NCBI RefSeq assembly: GCF_000513275.1
Contig: NZ_CBVJ010000110.1
Span: 1-64,000 of the forward strand
DNA from: Paenibacillus gorillae
GTDB lineage: Bacteria > Bacillota > Bacilli > Paenibacillales > Paenibacillaceae
Reading direction: 5' to 3'
DNA length: 64,000 nt
This document shows, in pieces, positions 25,842-34,797 of the stretch (its first letter is position 1; each line of letters starts with the position of its first letter). The notes under the pieces were generated by a model. It did not search any database. It was not told the origin of the DNA and saw nothing but the letters and a program-made list of their open reading frames with translations. A program made the position numbers and the translations under genes.

Positions 25842-27446
25842 TTATTGCTTCACTTCTGCTTCACGAACATTGATGGAACCGTCCGGATACACTTTTACGC
25901 CTTCCAGATATGCGCGTTTGCCCGAGATCACTTGGTCAACGCCCAGGAACGCCCATGGAGCGTCAGCCCAAATTTGTTTTTGGATATCTGCATAGATCGA
26001 TTTCGCTTTTTCTGCATCAATCGATTTATTCGCTTCCGCGATCCATTTATCAACGTTTTCGTTCTTGTAGTACGCTGTGTTCGATCCTGCTGGAGGGAAC
26101 ATTTCGCTGCTGAACAGGCCTCTTGTTGCGCCGTCCGCATCGCCGGAAGACGGCGACCAGCTTACGAACCACATTTGAATTTTTGCTTCTTCAGGTGTTT
26201 TAGCCGAGTTGATTTGATCGGAAAGCGTAGCGCCCTCCATCGATTTCACATCCAGCTTAATGCCGGCAAGCGACAGCTGTTGCGCGATGAACTGCATGCC
26301 TTTCATCGTCTCGGAATCGTTCTCGCCCCAGATTTCAGCAGTGAAGCCATCTGGATAGCCTGCTTCTTTCAGCAATTGCTTCGCTTTTTCAAGATCGTAG
26401 CCATAGCCTTCTTGCTTCGAGTAATATTGCGTTTTCGAGGACATGCTGGAATCAAGAGCTGAGCCCAGTCCCGATTTTACAACTTTAATGAAAGCATCTT
26501 TATCGATTGCATAGTTGATTGCTTGACGAATCTTCACATCATCGAAAGGTTTTTTCATCGTGTTCAGCGTTACATAACGCACGATTGTGGAGTCTGTTTT
26601 ATCGATCACGATGTTGTTGTCTGTCTCGAGCAGGTTAACTTGCTCAGTCGGCATTGGATAGATGAAATCCGCTTCGCCAGTTTTCAGCATCGCAGTACGC
26701 GAGCCGTTCTCTGGTACCGGCTTAAACGTTACGCTGTCGACTTTAGGAAGACCAGCTTGCCAGTAATCTGCGTTTTTCTCTACAACAAGGCGGTCGCCTT
26801 CTACCCATTCCTTGAACTTGTAAGGACCTGTACCCACCGGATTTTGACCGATTTTATCGCCGAATTTCTCAAGAGCAGCCGGGCTGATCATCAGACCCAT
26901 AGCCAGCTTGTTCAGAAATGCGTTGTACGGCTCGCTAAGTGTAATAACGACTGTGTTCGCATCTGGCGTTTCAACCTTCGCTACTTTCGCGAAGCTTTTA
27001 CGCATTCTGAGGTTGTTCTTCTCATCTTGAATACGTGCGATGTTGATTTTTACAGCTTCCGAATTGAATTCAGTGCCGTCGTGGAACTTCACGCCTTGTC
27101 TCAATTTAATCGTGTAGACCAGGCCGTCCTCGCTAATCGCGTAGCTTTCTGCCAGAACCGGCTTCAAGCTCATATTCTCATCAAAGCCCATCAGGCCTTC
27201 ATACATGGATCTTGCACCGGAAATCGAGTTTGTGTCGCCTGCATTGTGGGGATCAAGTGTAATAAAGTTCGCGTTCAGCGCGACAACTACGTTGTTGCCG
27301 TTTTTCGAGCCAGCTGCCGGTTTTGTGCCTTTGCCGTCCGTTCCTGTGTTTGCTCCACCGTTATTGCCCGATCCGCAGCCAGCGGCTACTACAGCAACAA
27401 TGACAAGAAGCATTAACATGGACCATGCTTTTCCTTTGAATTTCAT
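25842..27446 (-). CDS. dppE: Peptide ABC transporter substrate-binding lipoprotein (DppE/OppA type)
   Basis: A 534-residue lipoprotein: signal peptide with lipobox VAAGC (Cys about residue 24), a low-complexity linker GSGNNGGANTGTDGKG, then a family 5 solute-binding domain (NFITLDPHNAGDTNSISGARSMYEGLMGF, VYTIKLRQGVKFHDGTEFNSEAVKINI, NPVGTGPYKFKEWVEGDR). It is anchored outside the membrane and hands peptides to the Dpp channel. First transporter gene of the operon, 96 bp after the asparaginase gene; GGGAGTG precedes the ATG. Confidence 0.92.
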   Translation of the reverse strand: MKFKGKAWSMLMLLVIVAVVAAGCGSGNNGGANTGTDGKGTKPAAGSKNGNNVVVALNANFITLDPHNAGDTNSISGARSMYEGLMGFDENMSLKPVLAESYAISEDGLVYTIKLRQGVKFHDGTEFNSEAVKINIARIQDEKNNLRMRKSFAKVAKVETPDANTVVITLSEPYNAFLNKLAMGLMISPAALEKFGDKIGQNPVGTGPYKFKEWVEGDRLVVEKNADYWQAGLPKVDSVTFKPVPENGSRTAMLKTGEADFIYPMPTEQVNLLETDNNIVIDKTDSTIVRYVTLNTMKKPFDDVKIRQAINYAIDKDAFIKVVKSGLGSALDSSMSSKTQYYSKQEGYGYDLEKAKQLLKEAGYPDGFTAEIWGENDSETMKGMQFIAQQLSLAGIKLDVKSMEGATLSDQINSAKTPEEAKIQMWFVSWSPSSGDADGATRGLFSSEMFPPAGSNTAYYKNENVDKWIAEANKSIDAEKAKSIYADIQKQIWADAPWAFLGVDQVISGKRAYLEGVKVYPDGSINVREAEVKQ

Positions 27447-27542
27447 TCTGCCACACTCCCTATGCTAGTATTGTGTATCTATTAGAATCACTTCATTCCG
27501 GCACCTTGAGGTATCCCGTCACAAAGAATATTCTCCTTGCCT

Positions 27543-28547
27543 TTAGAGCGAGAAGACCGGCTTGCGTTCGCCGACAACCGTTCCTCCGTCATTCACGATA
27601 ACGTTAGGCACAAGCTCGTACAGACGGTCGATGGTAGAACGGTCGCTGTAACCGAGTTTTTCTAAAATCGTTGCGATAATGCACGGCCATACTTGCTCGG
27701 AGCCGTCGGATACCTTCAGAGAAATGCCCAGTCTTTCCTTGCGAAGACCGATGCCGTACACCCCTTTTGCTCCGCCTTTTGCACTAAGGTTGCTGTCTTT
27801 CAGCAGCGCAGAGCAGACAAATTTCGTATCGGCGATCATATCGGGATTCTCATTCATCAGCTTGGCGATTCGAGCAGCAGCCGCTCTGGTGTCTGCATCT
27901 GCGATCAAATCCGGGCAAGCAAGCTTCAAGTACACCAGCGCGATCTTATGAAGCGGAAGCGCATGAACCGGAAGACCGCAGCCATCGATTCCGACTGGAA
28001 TAGACGATGCCGGCACTTCAGCCAAGTAAGCAAGCGACTCAATAATTTCCTGCTGTACCGGATGATCGAGCTGATAATAGGTTTCCGTGTTCCAGCCCAT
28101 GTGCTTACTGAGGCCGATCAAGCCCAAATGCTTGCCTGAGCAGTTATGGAACAGTCTGCGCGGAGCTTCATGATTCTGATGCCGTTCCGCTTTCGCTTGC
28201 TCGTTGAGCGGATAAGTCGAGCAGCAATGAAGCGTGCTCTCGGACACATCCATTTTTGTTAGGATCGATTCAAGCGCATCAATATGGAAAGACTCGCCCC
28301 GGTGCGAAGCTGCGAACAACGCCGCTTCCTTGCCAGTCAGACCATAGAGCTCATCGATTTGCCGTTTCATGCCCGGCAGCGCTTGGAAAGGCTTGGCTGC
28401 TGAACGAAGAAAGGTCATATGCTCCGGATTTCCTGCTTGATAAATAACTTTCCCGGTCTCGTCCACAACCGTTACGGCTCCATAATGAACGTTCTCGAGA
28501 ACGCCTCCCCGATATTCCTCTACCAATGGCACAAAGCTGCTGCTCAT
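27543..28547 (-). CDS. L-asparaginase II family protein
   Basis: A 334-residue protein of the asparaginase II family found in Rhizobium etli and Bacillus, unrelated to the E. coli enzymes. It shows the serine-lysine pair RSAAKPFQALP, a second conserved segment ASHRGE, the metal/cysteine segment NCSGKH, and VGIDGCGLPVHALP. The expected reaction is hydrolysis of L-asparagine to aspartate and ammonia; activity on asparaginyl peptides or conjugates is conceivable given the peptide transporter next to it. It lies between a ROK repressor gene and the binding protein gene on the same strand, so it is probably part of one regulon. The AGCATGA context at the start and the family alignment support this ATG. 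Confidence 0.85.
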   Translation of the reverse strand: MSSSFVPLVEEYRGGVLENVHYGAVTVVDETGKVIYQAGNPEHMTFLRSAAKPFQALPGMKRQIDELYGLTGKEAALFAASHRGESFHIDALESILTKMDVSESTLHCCSTYPLNEQAKAERHQNHEAPRRLFHNCSGKHLGLIGLSKHMGWNTETYYQLDHPVQQEIIESLAYLAEVPASSIPVGIDGCGLPVHALPLHKIALVYLKLACPDLIADADTRAAAARIAKLMNENPDMIADTKFVCSALLKDSNLSAKGGAKGVYGIGLRKERLGISLKVSDGSEQVWPCIIATILEKLGYSDRSTIDRLYELVPNVIVNDGGTVVGERKPVFSL

Positions 28548-28596
28548 GCTATACTCCCCCTTAAGCTATATCGTTTTCTATATCTAATTACCGTTG

Positions 28597-29751
28597 TTAA
28601 TCCAGTTTGAAAAACTGTGTTTGCGCCAGCAGGCCGGAGCCGATCATGACGCCCGCTTCGTTCAGTTCCGATCTTACGAAACGGAAGGAATCCTGCAGCG
28701 GCTCCCATACGAAGCGCGACATGCAGCGCTCCTTCACCTCTTCATACATGCCCGGAAACTTATCTGCGAGCTCACCGCTGAAGATAACGCTGTCCGGATT
28801 GTACATGCATACGACGTTGTTGACTGTAATCGCCATATAAGTGAGTGCTCTATCAATAAGATGAATCGCCCAGCGCTCGCCCGCATCTCTTGCAGCGAAC
28901 AGCTCCTCTGCCGTCTGAATCGGTGCGATCTGATTGGCTTCCTGAAGCAGCGAGGGAATCGTAATATAGCTTTGCAAACAGCCCGCCTTGCCGCATTCGC
29001 ATAACGTTCCGTTCGGATCGACTGTTGTATGGCCAATCTCACCGGCACTGTTCATTTCGCCGCGATAGATCTCGCCTTCTACGATCAGCGCCGAGCCGAC
29101 GCCATTGCCGAAGCCCAGCAGTGCTGTCCGGCTGGAACCGATAGCCGAGCCCTTCAGCTGCTCAGCCAGCGCCTTCACCTTCAGCTCATTGTCGACGTTT
29201 ACCTTCAGACCCGTCAGCTCCTCCAGCATGCCGCCTAGCGGAACGTTCTTCCAGCCGAGCTGGACGGAGAATACGACGACCCCATTGTCGTTGTTCACGA
29301 TTCCGGGAAGTCCTACGCCAATTCCGACAATTTGCTTGCGTTCCACGATGTTCCGCTCCAGCATGTCATTCAGCACATCAGCGACTCGTTGTACAGTAGC
29401 ACTGGGCGCTTCCTCTAAAAGCCGGTCATGCCGCTCGCTATGGATCAGATTGCCTTGCAAATCAACGATGCCTACACTTATAGCATGCCGGTCCAGCTCG
29501 ACTCCGATCGTAATGACTGAAGCATCCACCATGTCCAGCAGCGTCGACTTCCGGCCCAAGCCCTCAGACACTTGCTCCGATTCCAGAATGTAACCCTGCT
29601 CCGTCAGCTCACCGACGATACGGCCTACTGTCGTAGGACTCATGCCTGTCTGCTTGGCGATCATCGCTCGTGAAATGGGGCTATGATTTTTTATCATTTC
29701 AAAAACGGTCAACCGATTTTGCCGTTTAATGAAGTCCTGATCATGCTTCAT
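28597..29751 (-). CDS. ROK-family transcriptional repressor (NagC/XylR type)
   Basis: A 384-residue protein. An N-terminal winged helix (RLTVFEMIKNHSPISRAMIAKQTGMSPTTVGRIVGEL) is followed by a ROK sugar-binding domain with GVGLPGIV, GFGNGVGSALI, the zinc site GTLCECGKAGCLQSY and a nucleotide-fold end. The kinase-type ATP loop DLGGTK is absent, as usual for regulators. The start at 29751 is chosen because GGGGA lies about 8 bases upstream; the frame runs 57 bases further. Its promoter (29873-29911) contains a dyad over the -10, consistent with autorepression. It probably controls the asparaginase and peptide-transport genes downstream, released by a sugar or sugar derivative. Confidence 0.85.
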   Translation of the reverse strand: MKHDQDFIKRQNRLTVFEMIKNHSPISRAMIAKQTGMSPTTVGRIVGELTEQGYILESEQVSEGLGRKSTLLDMVDASVITIGVELDRHAISVGIVDLQGNLIHSERHDRLLEEAPSATVQRVADVLNDMLERNIVERKQIVGIGVGLPGIVNNDNGVVVFSVQLGWKNVPLGGMLEELTGLKVNVDNELKVKALAEQLKGSAIGSSRTALLGFGNGVGSALIVEGEIYRGEMNSAGEIGHTTVDPNGTLCECGKAGCLQSYITIPSLLQEANQIAPIQTAEELFAARDAGERWAIHLIDRALTYMAITVNNVVCMYNPDSVIFSGELADKFPGMYEEVKERCMSRFVWEPLQDSFRFVRSELNEAGVMIGSGLLAQTQFFKLD

Positions 29752-29872
29752 AACAATCATTCCCCTATTTAATTTCTCCATTGGATTAATTACCGTGAAA
29801 AAAGGCATGAAAATGTTGTTTAACTTGGTAAATCAGGGTTTATTCTAAGGTTTAACTCTTTATATTCTCCAG

Positions 29873-29911
29873 TGATGTTATTAATATAAAACATCATCCT
29901 GCGAGTGTCAA
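29873..29911 (-). promoter_or_regulatory. Sigma-A promoter and operator of the ROK repressor cluster
   Basis: On the minus strand -35 TTGACA (29911-29906), 17 bp, -10 TATATT (29888-29883). A dyad TGATGTT/AACATCA (29873-29879 and 29890-29896) with an AT-rich centre straddles the -10, the spacing expected of a ROK repressor site. Confidence 0.75.
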
Positions 29912-29950
29912 CATATATAACATTTTTCGAGCATGATATTTTTGGGCTCT

Positions 29951-29966
29951 TGAAGTAAGCGCTTCA
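29951..29966. promoter_or_regulatory. cre-like palindrome
   Basis: TGAAG, 6 bases, CTTCA with the AAGCGCTT core of catabolite-responsive elements, 40 bp upstream of the ROK promoter. It could bind CcpA and link the cluster to carbon status. Confidence 0.4.
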
Positions 29967-30066
29967 TATCCCAGTAAAAGCATCGTATATAAAATATTGC
30001 TTCTGCTTTCGCCCCATTCTTACACAAACCTAACACAACTGCGGCCGGATTATATTTTATAATTGT

Positions 30067-30108
30067 AAAAAAGACCCGAGACCGCTTCTCTCGAAGCAGC
30101 CCCGGGTC
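30067..30108 (-). terminator. Terminator of the ABC-F gene
   Basis: GACCCG, GGCTGCTTC, loop, GAAGCGG, CGGGTC, followed by TTTTTT on the minus strand. Confidence 0.8.
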
Positions 30109-30122
30109 TCGCATATAGATCA

Positions 30123-31697
30123 TTATAGACTTTGCTCGCTTATTCCCGCGACGGGATCAAAGCTCAGCATTTTTGTCCCGATTTTATCGATAAAAAACCG
30201 GTCATGGCTTACCGTAATAACAGCGCCTGGGAAATGAATCAGCGCTTGCTCCATCACTTGAATGCTCGTTAAATCCAAATGATTCGTCGGCTCGTCCAAA
30301 ATAATGACGGCTGCGCCGGACAGCAGACATTTCGCCAGCGCAACCCGCGCCTTCTGTCCGCCGGACAAGCTGCCGATGGTTTTGCTGAGATCCATCTCGG
30401 AAAATTGCAGCATAGACAGAAACTTGTTAACCTTTTTCCGCGGCGCATCCAGACCCAATCCATACGTATTAACCGCATGGCTTACCGTATCCTTCGGATC
30501 AAGCTCCTCCCACATCCGGTTGAAGTATGCGTAGCTGACACCCCGCTCCCAAACGACTTCTCCGGATTCGGGCTTCTCTGTCCCTGTGAGCACCTTGATC
30601 AGCGTCGATTTGCCGCTTCCGTTCGGCCCTGCGATCACCAGCCGGTCTTCCTTCTGAATATCAAAGCTGACATCCCGGAATATCTCCCGGCCATCATACG
30701 ACTGTCCGATAGCCTTCACTTCGCACAGCTTGTCCGGGAACCGCAGCCGCTCATAAATATCGGTAATGAGCACATTAACGGGATGGGGCTCGATCCGTTT
30801 CTTGTTGTCCGCCAACTTGCGGGACAGCCTGTCTTTCGCAGAAGACTTGCGGCTCGTGCGGCTGTCGATCGCTTCCGATTCCATAAGAAGCAGCTCTTCC
30901 TCCCACTCGAACTGGCGGTCGAGCTCCTTCTTGCGCATCTTCTTTTTACGGATATAATCGGTGTAATTGCCCTCGTACTCTTGAAAATGATAGTTCTCAA
31001 TCTCGATCGTACGCGTAACGACCTTATCGATAAATTCACGGTCATGCGATACAAGAATCATCGCGCCTTTGAAGCGGTACAGCCACTGCTCCAGCCAAGC
31101 GATTCCTTCCAGATCGAGATAGTTCGTCGGCTCGTCGAGAAGGACGACATCCGGGAGCTCGATGAGCATTTTGGCCAGTGCTGCGCGGTTTCTCCAGCCT
31201 CCGGACAGCTCATTAACCGGCTGATGACGCGATCGGTCATTAAAGCCCAGCTTCGTCAGCACCGTGTTGATCTCGACGGATACATTCCAGCCGTCCAAAT
31301 GCTCCATCTGCTCGAACAGCTCCGCTTGTCTCGCCAACAGCGCTTCCATCTCACCGTCGTCTGTAACCAGCCCCAGCTTCTCTCCAACCTCCTGCAGCTC
31401 CCGTTCAATCCGGGCCACTTCCTCAAAGCTGTTCTCCAGCTCCTGTTGGACAGACAGATTGCCGCGCATCTCAGAAAACTGCGAGAAGTAGCCGATCTTC
31501 ACTTGCGGATCGACCTCCACCTTGCCGGACGTCGGCTCATCCTTACCCATAATCAGCTTGAACACCGTTGACTTGCCGGCACCATTTCGTCCGATCAGCC
31601 CTACACGCTCTCCTTGGCTAAGACGAAAATAAATATCGCGAAAGATCATAGACTCTTCATATTTCTTCGTGACGTTCTCCAACCGAATAACGCTCAT
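30123..31697 (-). CDS. ABC-F family ATP-binding protein
   Basis: A 524-residue soluble protein with two ABC domains and no membrane segments. Domain 1 has GRNGAGKST, LSGGWRNR and VVLLDEPTNYLD; domain 2 has GPNGSGKST, LSGGQKAR and VIILDEPTNHLD. A charged helical linker between them (IRKKKMRKKELDRQFEWEEE) is the interdomain arm that reaches into the ribosome. ABC-F proteins act on the ribosome in translation or antibiotic target protection; this is closer to the housekeeping or Uup/EttA-like type than to a proven resistance factor, so resistance is not claimed. GAAGGGTG precedes the ATG. Monocistronic. Confidence 0.9.
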   Translation of the reverse strand: MSVIRLENVTKKYEESMIFRDIYFRLSQGERVGLIGRNGAGKSTVFKLIMGKDEPTSGKVEVDPQVKIGYFSQFSEMRGNLSVQQELENSFEEVARIERELQEVGEKLGLVTDDGEMEALLARQAELFEQMEHLDGWNVSVEINTVLTKLGFNDRSRHQPVNELSGGWRNRAALAKMLIELPDVVLLDEPTNYLDLEGIAWLEQWLYRFKGAMILVSHDREFIDKVVTRTIEIENYHFQEYEGNYTDYIRKKKMRKKELDRQFEWEEELLLMESEAIDSRTSRKSSAKDRLSRKLADNKKRIEPHPVNVLITDIYERLRFPDKLCEVKAIGQSYDGREIFRDVSFDIQKEDRLVIAGPNGSGKSTLIKVLTGTEKPESGEVVWERGVSYAYFNRMWEELDPKDTVSHAVNTYGLGLDAPRKKVNKFLSMLQFSEMDLSKTIGSLSGGQKARVALAKCLLSGAAVIILDEPTNHLDLTSIQVMEQALIHFPGAVITVSHDRFFIDKIGTKMLSFDPVAGISEQSL

Positions 31698-31771
31698 AGC
31701 TTCACCCTTCTGCTTCCGTAGTTAGTCAGTTGATTATACCACTTGTTCGCAGACGTATGCCTATGATGTTG

Positions 31772-32767
31772 CTACGGACGTTCAGCTAGTGAACCATAGC
31801 GTCTAATGTATTCCGGGTAGGAGCGGAGGTGAATGGCCTTCGCCCGCTGCCGGGTTTTCTCCATCCATTCCGGCACGCCATCGACCTCCACATAGTCGGC
31901 AAGCACATCGATGACATCATCCAGCAGCTTTGCCCGGAAGTAAAACTCCAGCCGGTCTGTAATGCCGCCCGTGCCCATACCGGCAAGCTCCATCGCTTGC
32001 TCCTGCCACTTTGGCCATTCCGCAGACTCATGCAGCGTCCACAGCAGAACGGAATAATCCATCGCCGCGTCCCCGGCTGCCGACAAGTCATCCCAGTCGA
32101 TAATCCAGAACCGGCCTGTCTCCTCTACCAAAATATTGTCCCAATGAATGTCGTTATGAACAACATCCTTGGCAATATGCTGAAATGCAGGACTGTCGCT
32201 TGCCAGTTGGCGCAGTACTTCGACCTCACGATCAAATCCGTCCAAATCCTGCTCCGTTACAAAATCCAAGCTTTCCTTCGCCGTTCTTATCCCTTCCATA
32301 TCCTCTGTCAGGCGCTCCATATATTCTTCGTTAAAAGCGTCCGCATAGGAGGGAGCTGCAGCCTCTTCGGCAAGTATTTCTCTAATCCGCTCATCCTGCT
32401 GCAGCTGCTGAAGCAGCTCCAGCACTTGCAATGCAACCGGACCCGGATCTGCCGCTTCGCTAAGCGGCTTGGCTTTAATAAATTCAAAGACGAGACCGTA
32501 GGTATAGCCTGGAATGATCTCATCCTTTATTTCCGCGATTAGACGCGGTGCATGATAACGCTCAGCGAGTTCACTGCTTACACTGGCCCAGCGCTTTAAG
32601 CGATCCGCCTTCCTCGGAGGCGCTAGCTTCATGTGGCGGGTCGTATTGCCATCCGATACGCGGTAAGACTGGTTAGTCAAACCGCCAGGATTCCATATCG
32701 ATTTCACGTCTATCCGGGCAGGATTCAATCCTAGTGATGAGGCGTGAGCTACCGCCCAATCTTTCAC
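31772..32767 (-). CDS. APH-family phosphotransferase
   Basis: A 331-residue protein of the aminoglycoside phosphotransferase/choline kinase fold. The N-lobe has NPGGLTNQSYRV; the catalytic loop is VVHNDIHWDNILV (catalytic Asp and metal-binding Asn), followed by the metal-binding FWIIDWDDLSAAG. The small-molecule substrate is not evident: choline, a sugar, an amino acid or a drug are all possible. The start codon is a GTG with a weak upstream signal, so the N-terminus is uncertain. It faces away from the sigma-factor operon. Confidence 0.8.
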   Translation of the reverse strand: MKDWAVAHASSLGLNPARIDVKSIWNPGGLTNQSYRVSDGNTTRHMKLAPPRKADRLKRWASVSSELAERYHAPRLIAEIKDEIIPGYTYGLVFEFIKAKPLSEAADPGPVALQVLELLQQLQQDERIREILAEEAAAPSYADAFNEEYMERLTEDMEGIRTAKESLDFVTEQDLDGFDREVEVLRQLASDSPAFQHIAKDVVHNDIHWDNILVEETGRFWIIDWDDLSAAGDAAMDYSVLLWTLHESAEWPKWQEQAMELAGMGTGGITDRLEFYFRAKLLDDVIDVLADYVEVDGVPEWMEKTRQRAKAIHLRSYPEYIRRYGSLAERP

Positions 32768-32896
32768 ATTTTGCTTCAGCAGCTTGCATATCCATCTGGC
32801 CGTGTGCCCCTTCCAGGAAATGAGTTATGGCTAGCATTCATATACCATCCTAATAATTCTAGTAAAGGGCAGTTTATCCTTTATACTGATTACAAA

Positions 32897-32922
32897 TGAA
32901 CCAAACGGCCTTATGCGTTGTC
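32897..32922 (+). promoter_or_regulatory. Candidate ECF-sigma autoregulatory promoter
   Basis: TGAACC (32897-32902), 16 bp, TGTC (32919-32922), resembling the AAC-type -35 and CGTC-type -10 of ECF sigma promoters, just upstream of an ECF sigma gene. Confidence 0.4.
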
Positions 32923-32947
32923 TGTTTTGTATGGAGGTGAGATACGA

Positions 32948-33502
32948 TTGGATTTTACATACTTGGAGACGCTCTCGGACGGCTACGACAGGGAACAAAT
33001 TTTGAGCGATATGGTTCTGGCCTACCGGAACGAAGTGTGGGATTATGCGCTCTCGCTAACGAGGAGTCCGCATATGGCAGATGATATCGTTCAGGATGTA
33101 TTTCTGGCTGTCTATGAAAAGCTGCATACGTTTCGGGGAGAAGCCTCTATTAAAACCTGGCTGCTCCGGATTACGCGCAACATTAGCTTTAACCGCAGAA
33201 AAAGCAGCTTCGTTCGCCGTGTCCTATTAATGAAGGAGTTGCCGGAGGACGGCAGCAGCGCCCCCTCTGCCGAGCATGAGGCGATGAATAATCTGATCTC
33301 CTCAGAAGCATGGCGGCTCGTTCTCCAGCTGCCGGTTAAACAGCGCGAGGTGATGGTGCTCCATGCGCATCACAGCCTCTCGAATGAAGAAATTGCTTCT
33401 TTATTACGGCTGCCGGTCGGCACGGTTAAATCCCGTCTTCACCACGCGAGAATCAAATTAGCGAAAAATTACGGAGGAGGTCAAGAGCATGACGGAATAT
33501 AA
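32948..33502 (+). CDS. ECF-type RNA polymerase sigma factor
   Basis: A 184-residue sigma-70 family protein with region 2 (YALSLTRSPHMADDIVQDVFLAVYEKLHTFRGEASIKTWLLRITRN) and region 4 (LPVKQREVMVLHAHHSLSNEEIASLLRLPVGTVKSRLHHARIKL), and no regions 1 or 3. The TTG at 32948 is chosen because GGAGGTGA lies 7 bases upstream; earlier in-frame TTG codons lack this. It directs transcription of a stress or envelope regulon. Its 3' end overlaps the next gene by 14 bp, which very likely encodes its anti-sigma factor. Confidence 0.92.
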   Translation: MDFTYLETLSDGYDREQILSDMVLAYRNEVWDYALSLTRSPHMADDIVQDVFLAVYEKLHTFRGEASIKTWLLRITRNISFNRRKSSFVRRVLLMKELPEDGSSAPSAEHEAMNNLISSEAWRLVLQLPVKQREVMVLHAHHSLSNEEIASLLRLPVGTVKSRLHHARIKLAKNYGGGQEHDGI

Positions 33503-34325
33503 TCTCGATTTGGAGCGGCAGTTGCAAGAACGCCCCCTTCCTGCCAAGCAAGTTCAGGTATCGTTGGAGCGCATTTCAACTGCAAGAAGGCCCAATAGGC
33601 ACGGCAGGAGCAGACGGATTTTGCTTGCGTCGACTGCTGCAATTGTGCTGGCTGTTACGATAGGGCTTTGGGCAGGCGAAGTTCCATGGAAGCAGGGAGA
33701 TCGCCTATCGCCAACTGGCGGCACCGACAATCTGGTGGGCGCAGCCAATCAGCAGGGCAACAGCCATACCGAAGACTTGAAGGATTTGCATGCTCTAACC
33801 TCCGATGAGTGGAAGTCGCTTCTTAGCGGCATCTCAATCAATCCTTCTATTGAAATGCTGCATCAGGAAAAATTGAATGATGATACTACCGTGGCTTTTC
33901 TCATCTACCGGTGGAGTTCAACCTCCGACTACCGGATTGCGGTTGCCAATGTAAGGCGAAGCGCAGAAGGCGAATATAAATCGGTAAGCATGACGAGCAC
34001 TTACGTATCCAAGCAGTGGACCGCAGGGCCGTACAGCGAAGGCAATGCCTTCTTCCTGCAAACAGCAGCCATCGGCAGGGAGGGCAATGATCCTTTGCAG
34101 GGGCAGCTGTTTGGTATCATCAGAGACAGTAGGGTCGCCACAATCCGGATGACTAATGAAGCAGGTGAGCACGTCGATGCGGATATCATCCGGAGCGCAT
34201 CAGGTGACACTTTCTTCTTCAGCCGCATACCGGACTCATGGCTGGAAGGACTCCGCAGGTATATGAACGTCTCGGCGCTCGACAAAGACAGCGCTGAGCT
34301 TAAGACGGAGAAGCATTATTTGTAA
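33489..34325 (+). CDS. Probable anti-sigma factor, single-pass membrane protein
   Basis: A 278-residue protein: a cytosolic N-terminus of about 42 residues, one transmembrane helix (ILLASTAAIVLAVTIGLWAG, about 44-63), and an extracytoplasmic domain of about 210 residues. There is no zinc-finger HxxxCxxC motif, so it is not a ZAS-type anti-sigma. The role is inferred from the 14-bp overlap with the sigma gene and the topology. The outer domain is not recognised. GGAGGAGG precedes the ATG. Confidence 0.65.
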   Translation: MTEYNLDLERQLQERPLPAKQVQVSLERISTARRPNRHGRSRRILLASTAAIVLAVTIGLWAGEVPWKQGDRLSPTGGTDNLVGAANQQGNSHTEDLKDLHALTSDEWKSLLSGISINPSIEMLHQEKLNDDTTVAFLIYRWSSTSDYRIAVANVRRSAEGEYKSVSMTSTYVSKQWTAGPYSEGNAFFLQTAAIGREGNDPLQGQLFGIIRDSRVATIRMTNEAGEHVDADIIRSASGDTFFFSRIPDSWLEGLRRYMNVSALDKDSAELKTEKHYL

Positions 34326-34355
34326 AATCCCCTTCTGGCATCCAACGCTATTCAC

Positions 34356-34436
34356 AGCTAGGGGCGCTGCGCTCTCTTTTAGTAGCACAGGGCTAGCTAA
34401 ACCTTACCCCCGTATCAAAAGCTAGGGGCGCTGCGC
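34356..34436. repeat. 17-bp direct repeat, 64 bp apart
   Basis: AGCTAGGGGCGCTGCGC occurs at 34356-34372 and again at 34420-34436. It lies just after the anti-sigma gene in a long non-coding stretch (34326-35336). Confidence 0.75.
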
Positions 34437-34797
34437 GTTTCGGTTCATGCTGCTATTCTTGATTCCATTTCCCCATCGCCTACTCGATGTACATGGAGCT
34501 GAACCTGCGAAAAATCATCCTGAACTCGAAACGCTGCGCTTCCCTTATGTGAAACAGGGCAATGACTGGGCGATTGCCCCGTCCGAAGCTCGAACCTTAT
34601 CGCAAAAATCACCTAAATCTATCAACAACGAATCAGCTTCGCTATTTAGCGAAGGCTGCTTCGTAAATTATCCGGAATACATGCGCATTTTAGCTGCCCT
34701 TCAGCATTAGCGAAGAGAATTTCCTTTTGGAGAAGCTACGTTCACCAATAGCGAAATTCTCTTCGCTGTAGCCTCTCTACCAGCCAAATGGCAGACG
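34437..34797. other. Non-coding stretch before the repeat array
   Basis: There is no convincing gene: the one open frame (34447-34710) has no ribosome binding site and low-information composition. Scattered TTCGCTATTTAGCGAA-like dyads occur near 34638 and 34755, apparently decayed copies of the array that follows. Confidence 0.45.

Noticed and set aside
30279..31571. A 430-codon open frame on the plus strand
   Set aside because: Antisense to the ABC-F gene, with no family features.
30123..31697. Antibiotic resistance ABC-F determinant
   Set aside because: Nothing in the sequence separates it from housekeeping ABC-F proteins, and no attenuation leader was seen, so only the family is claimed.
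34447..34710. An 87-codon open frame between the anti-sigma gene and the repeat array
   Set aside because: No ribosome binding site, no domain, and it contains degenerate repeat sequence.
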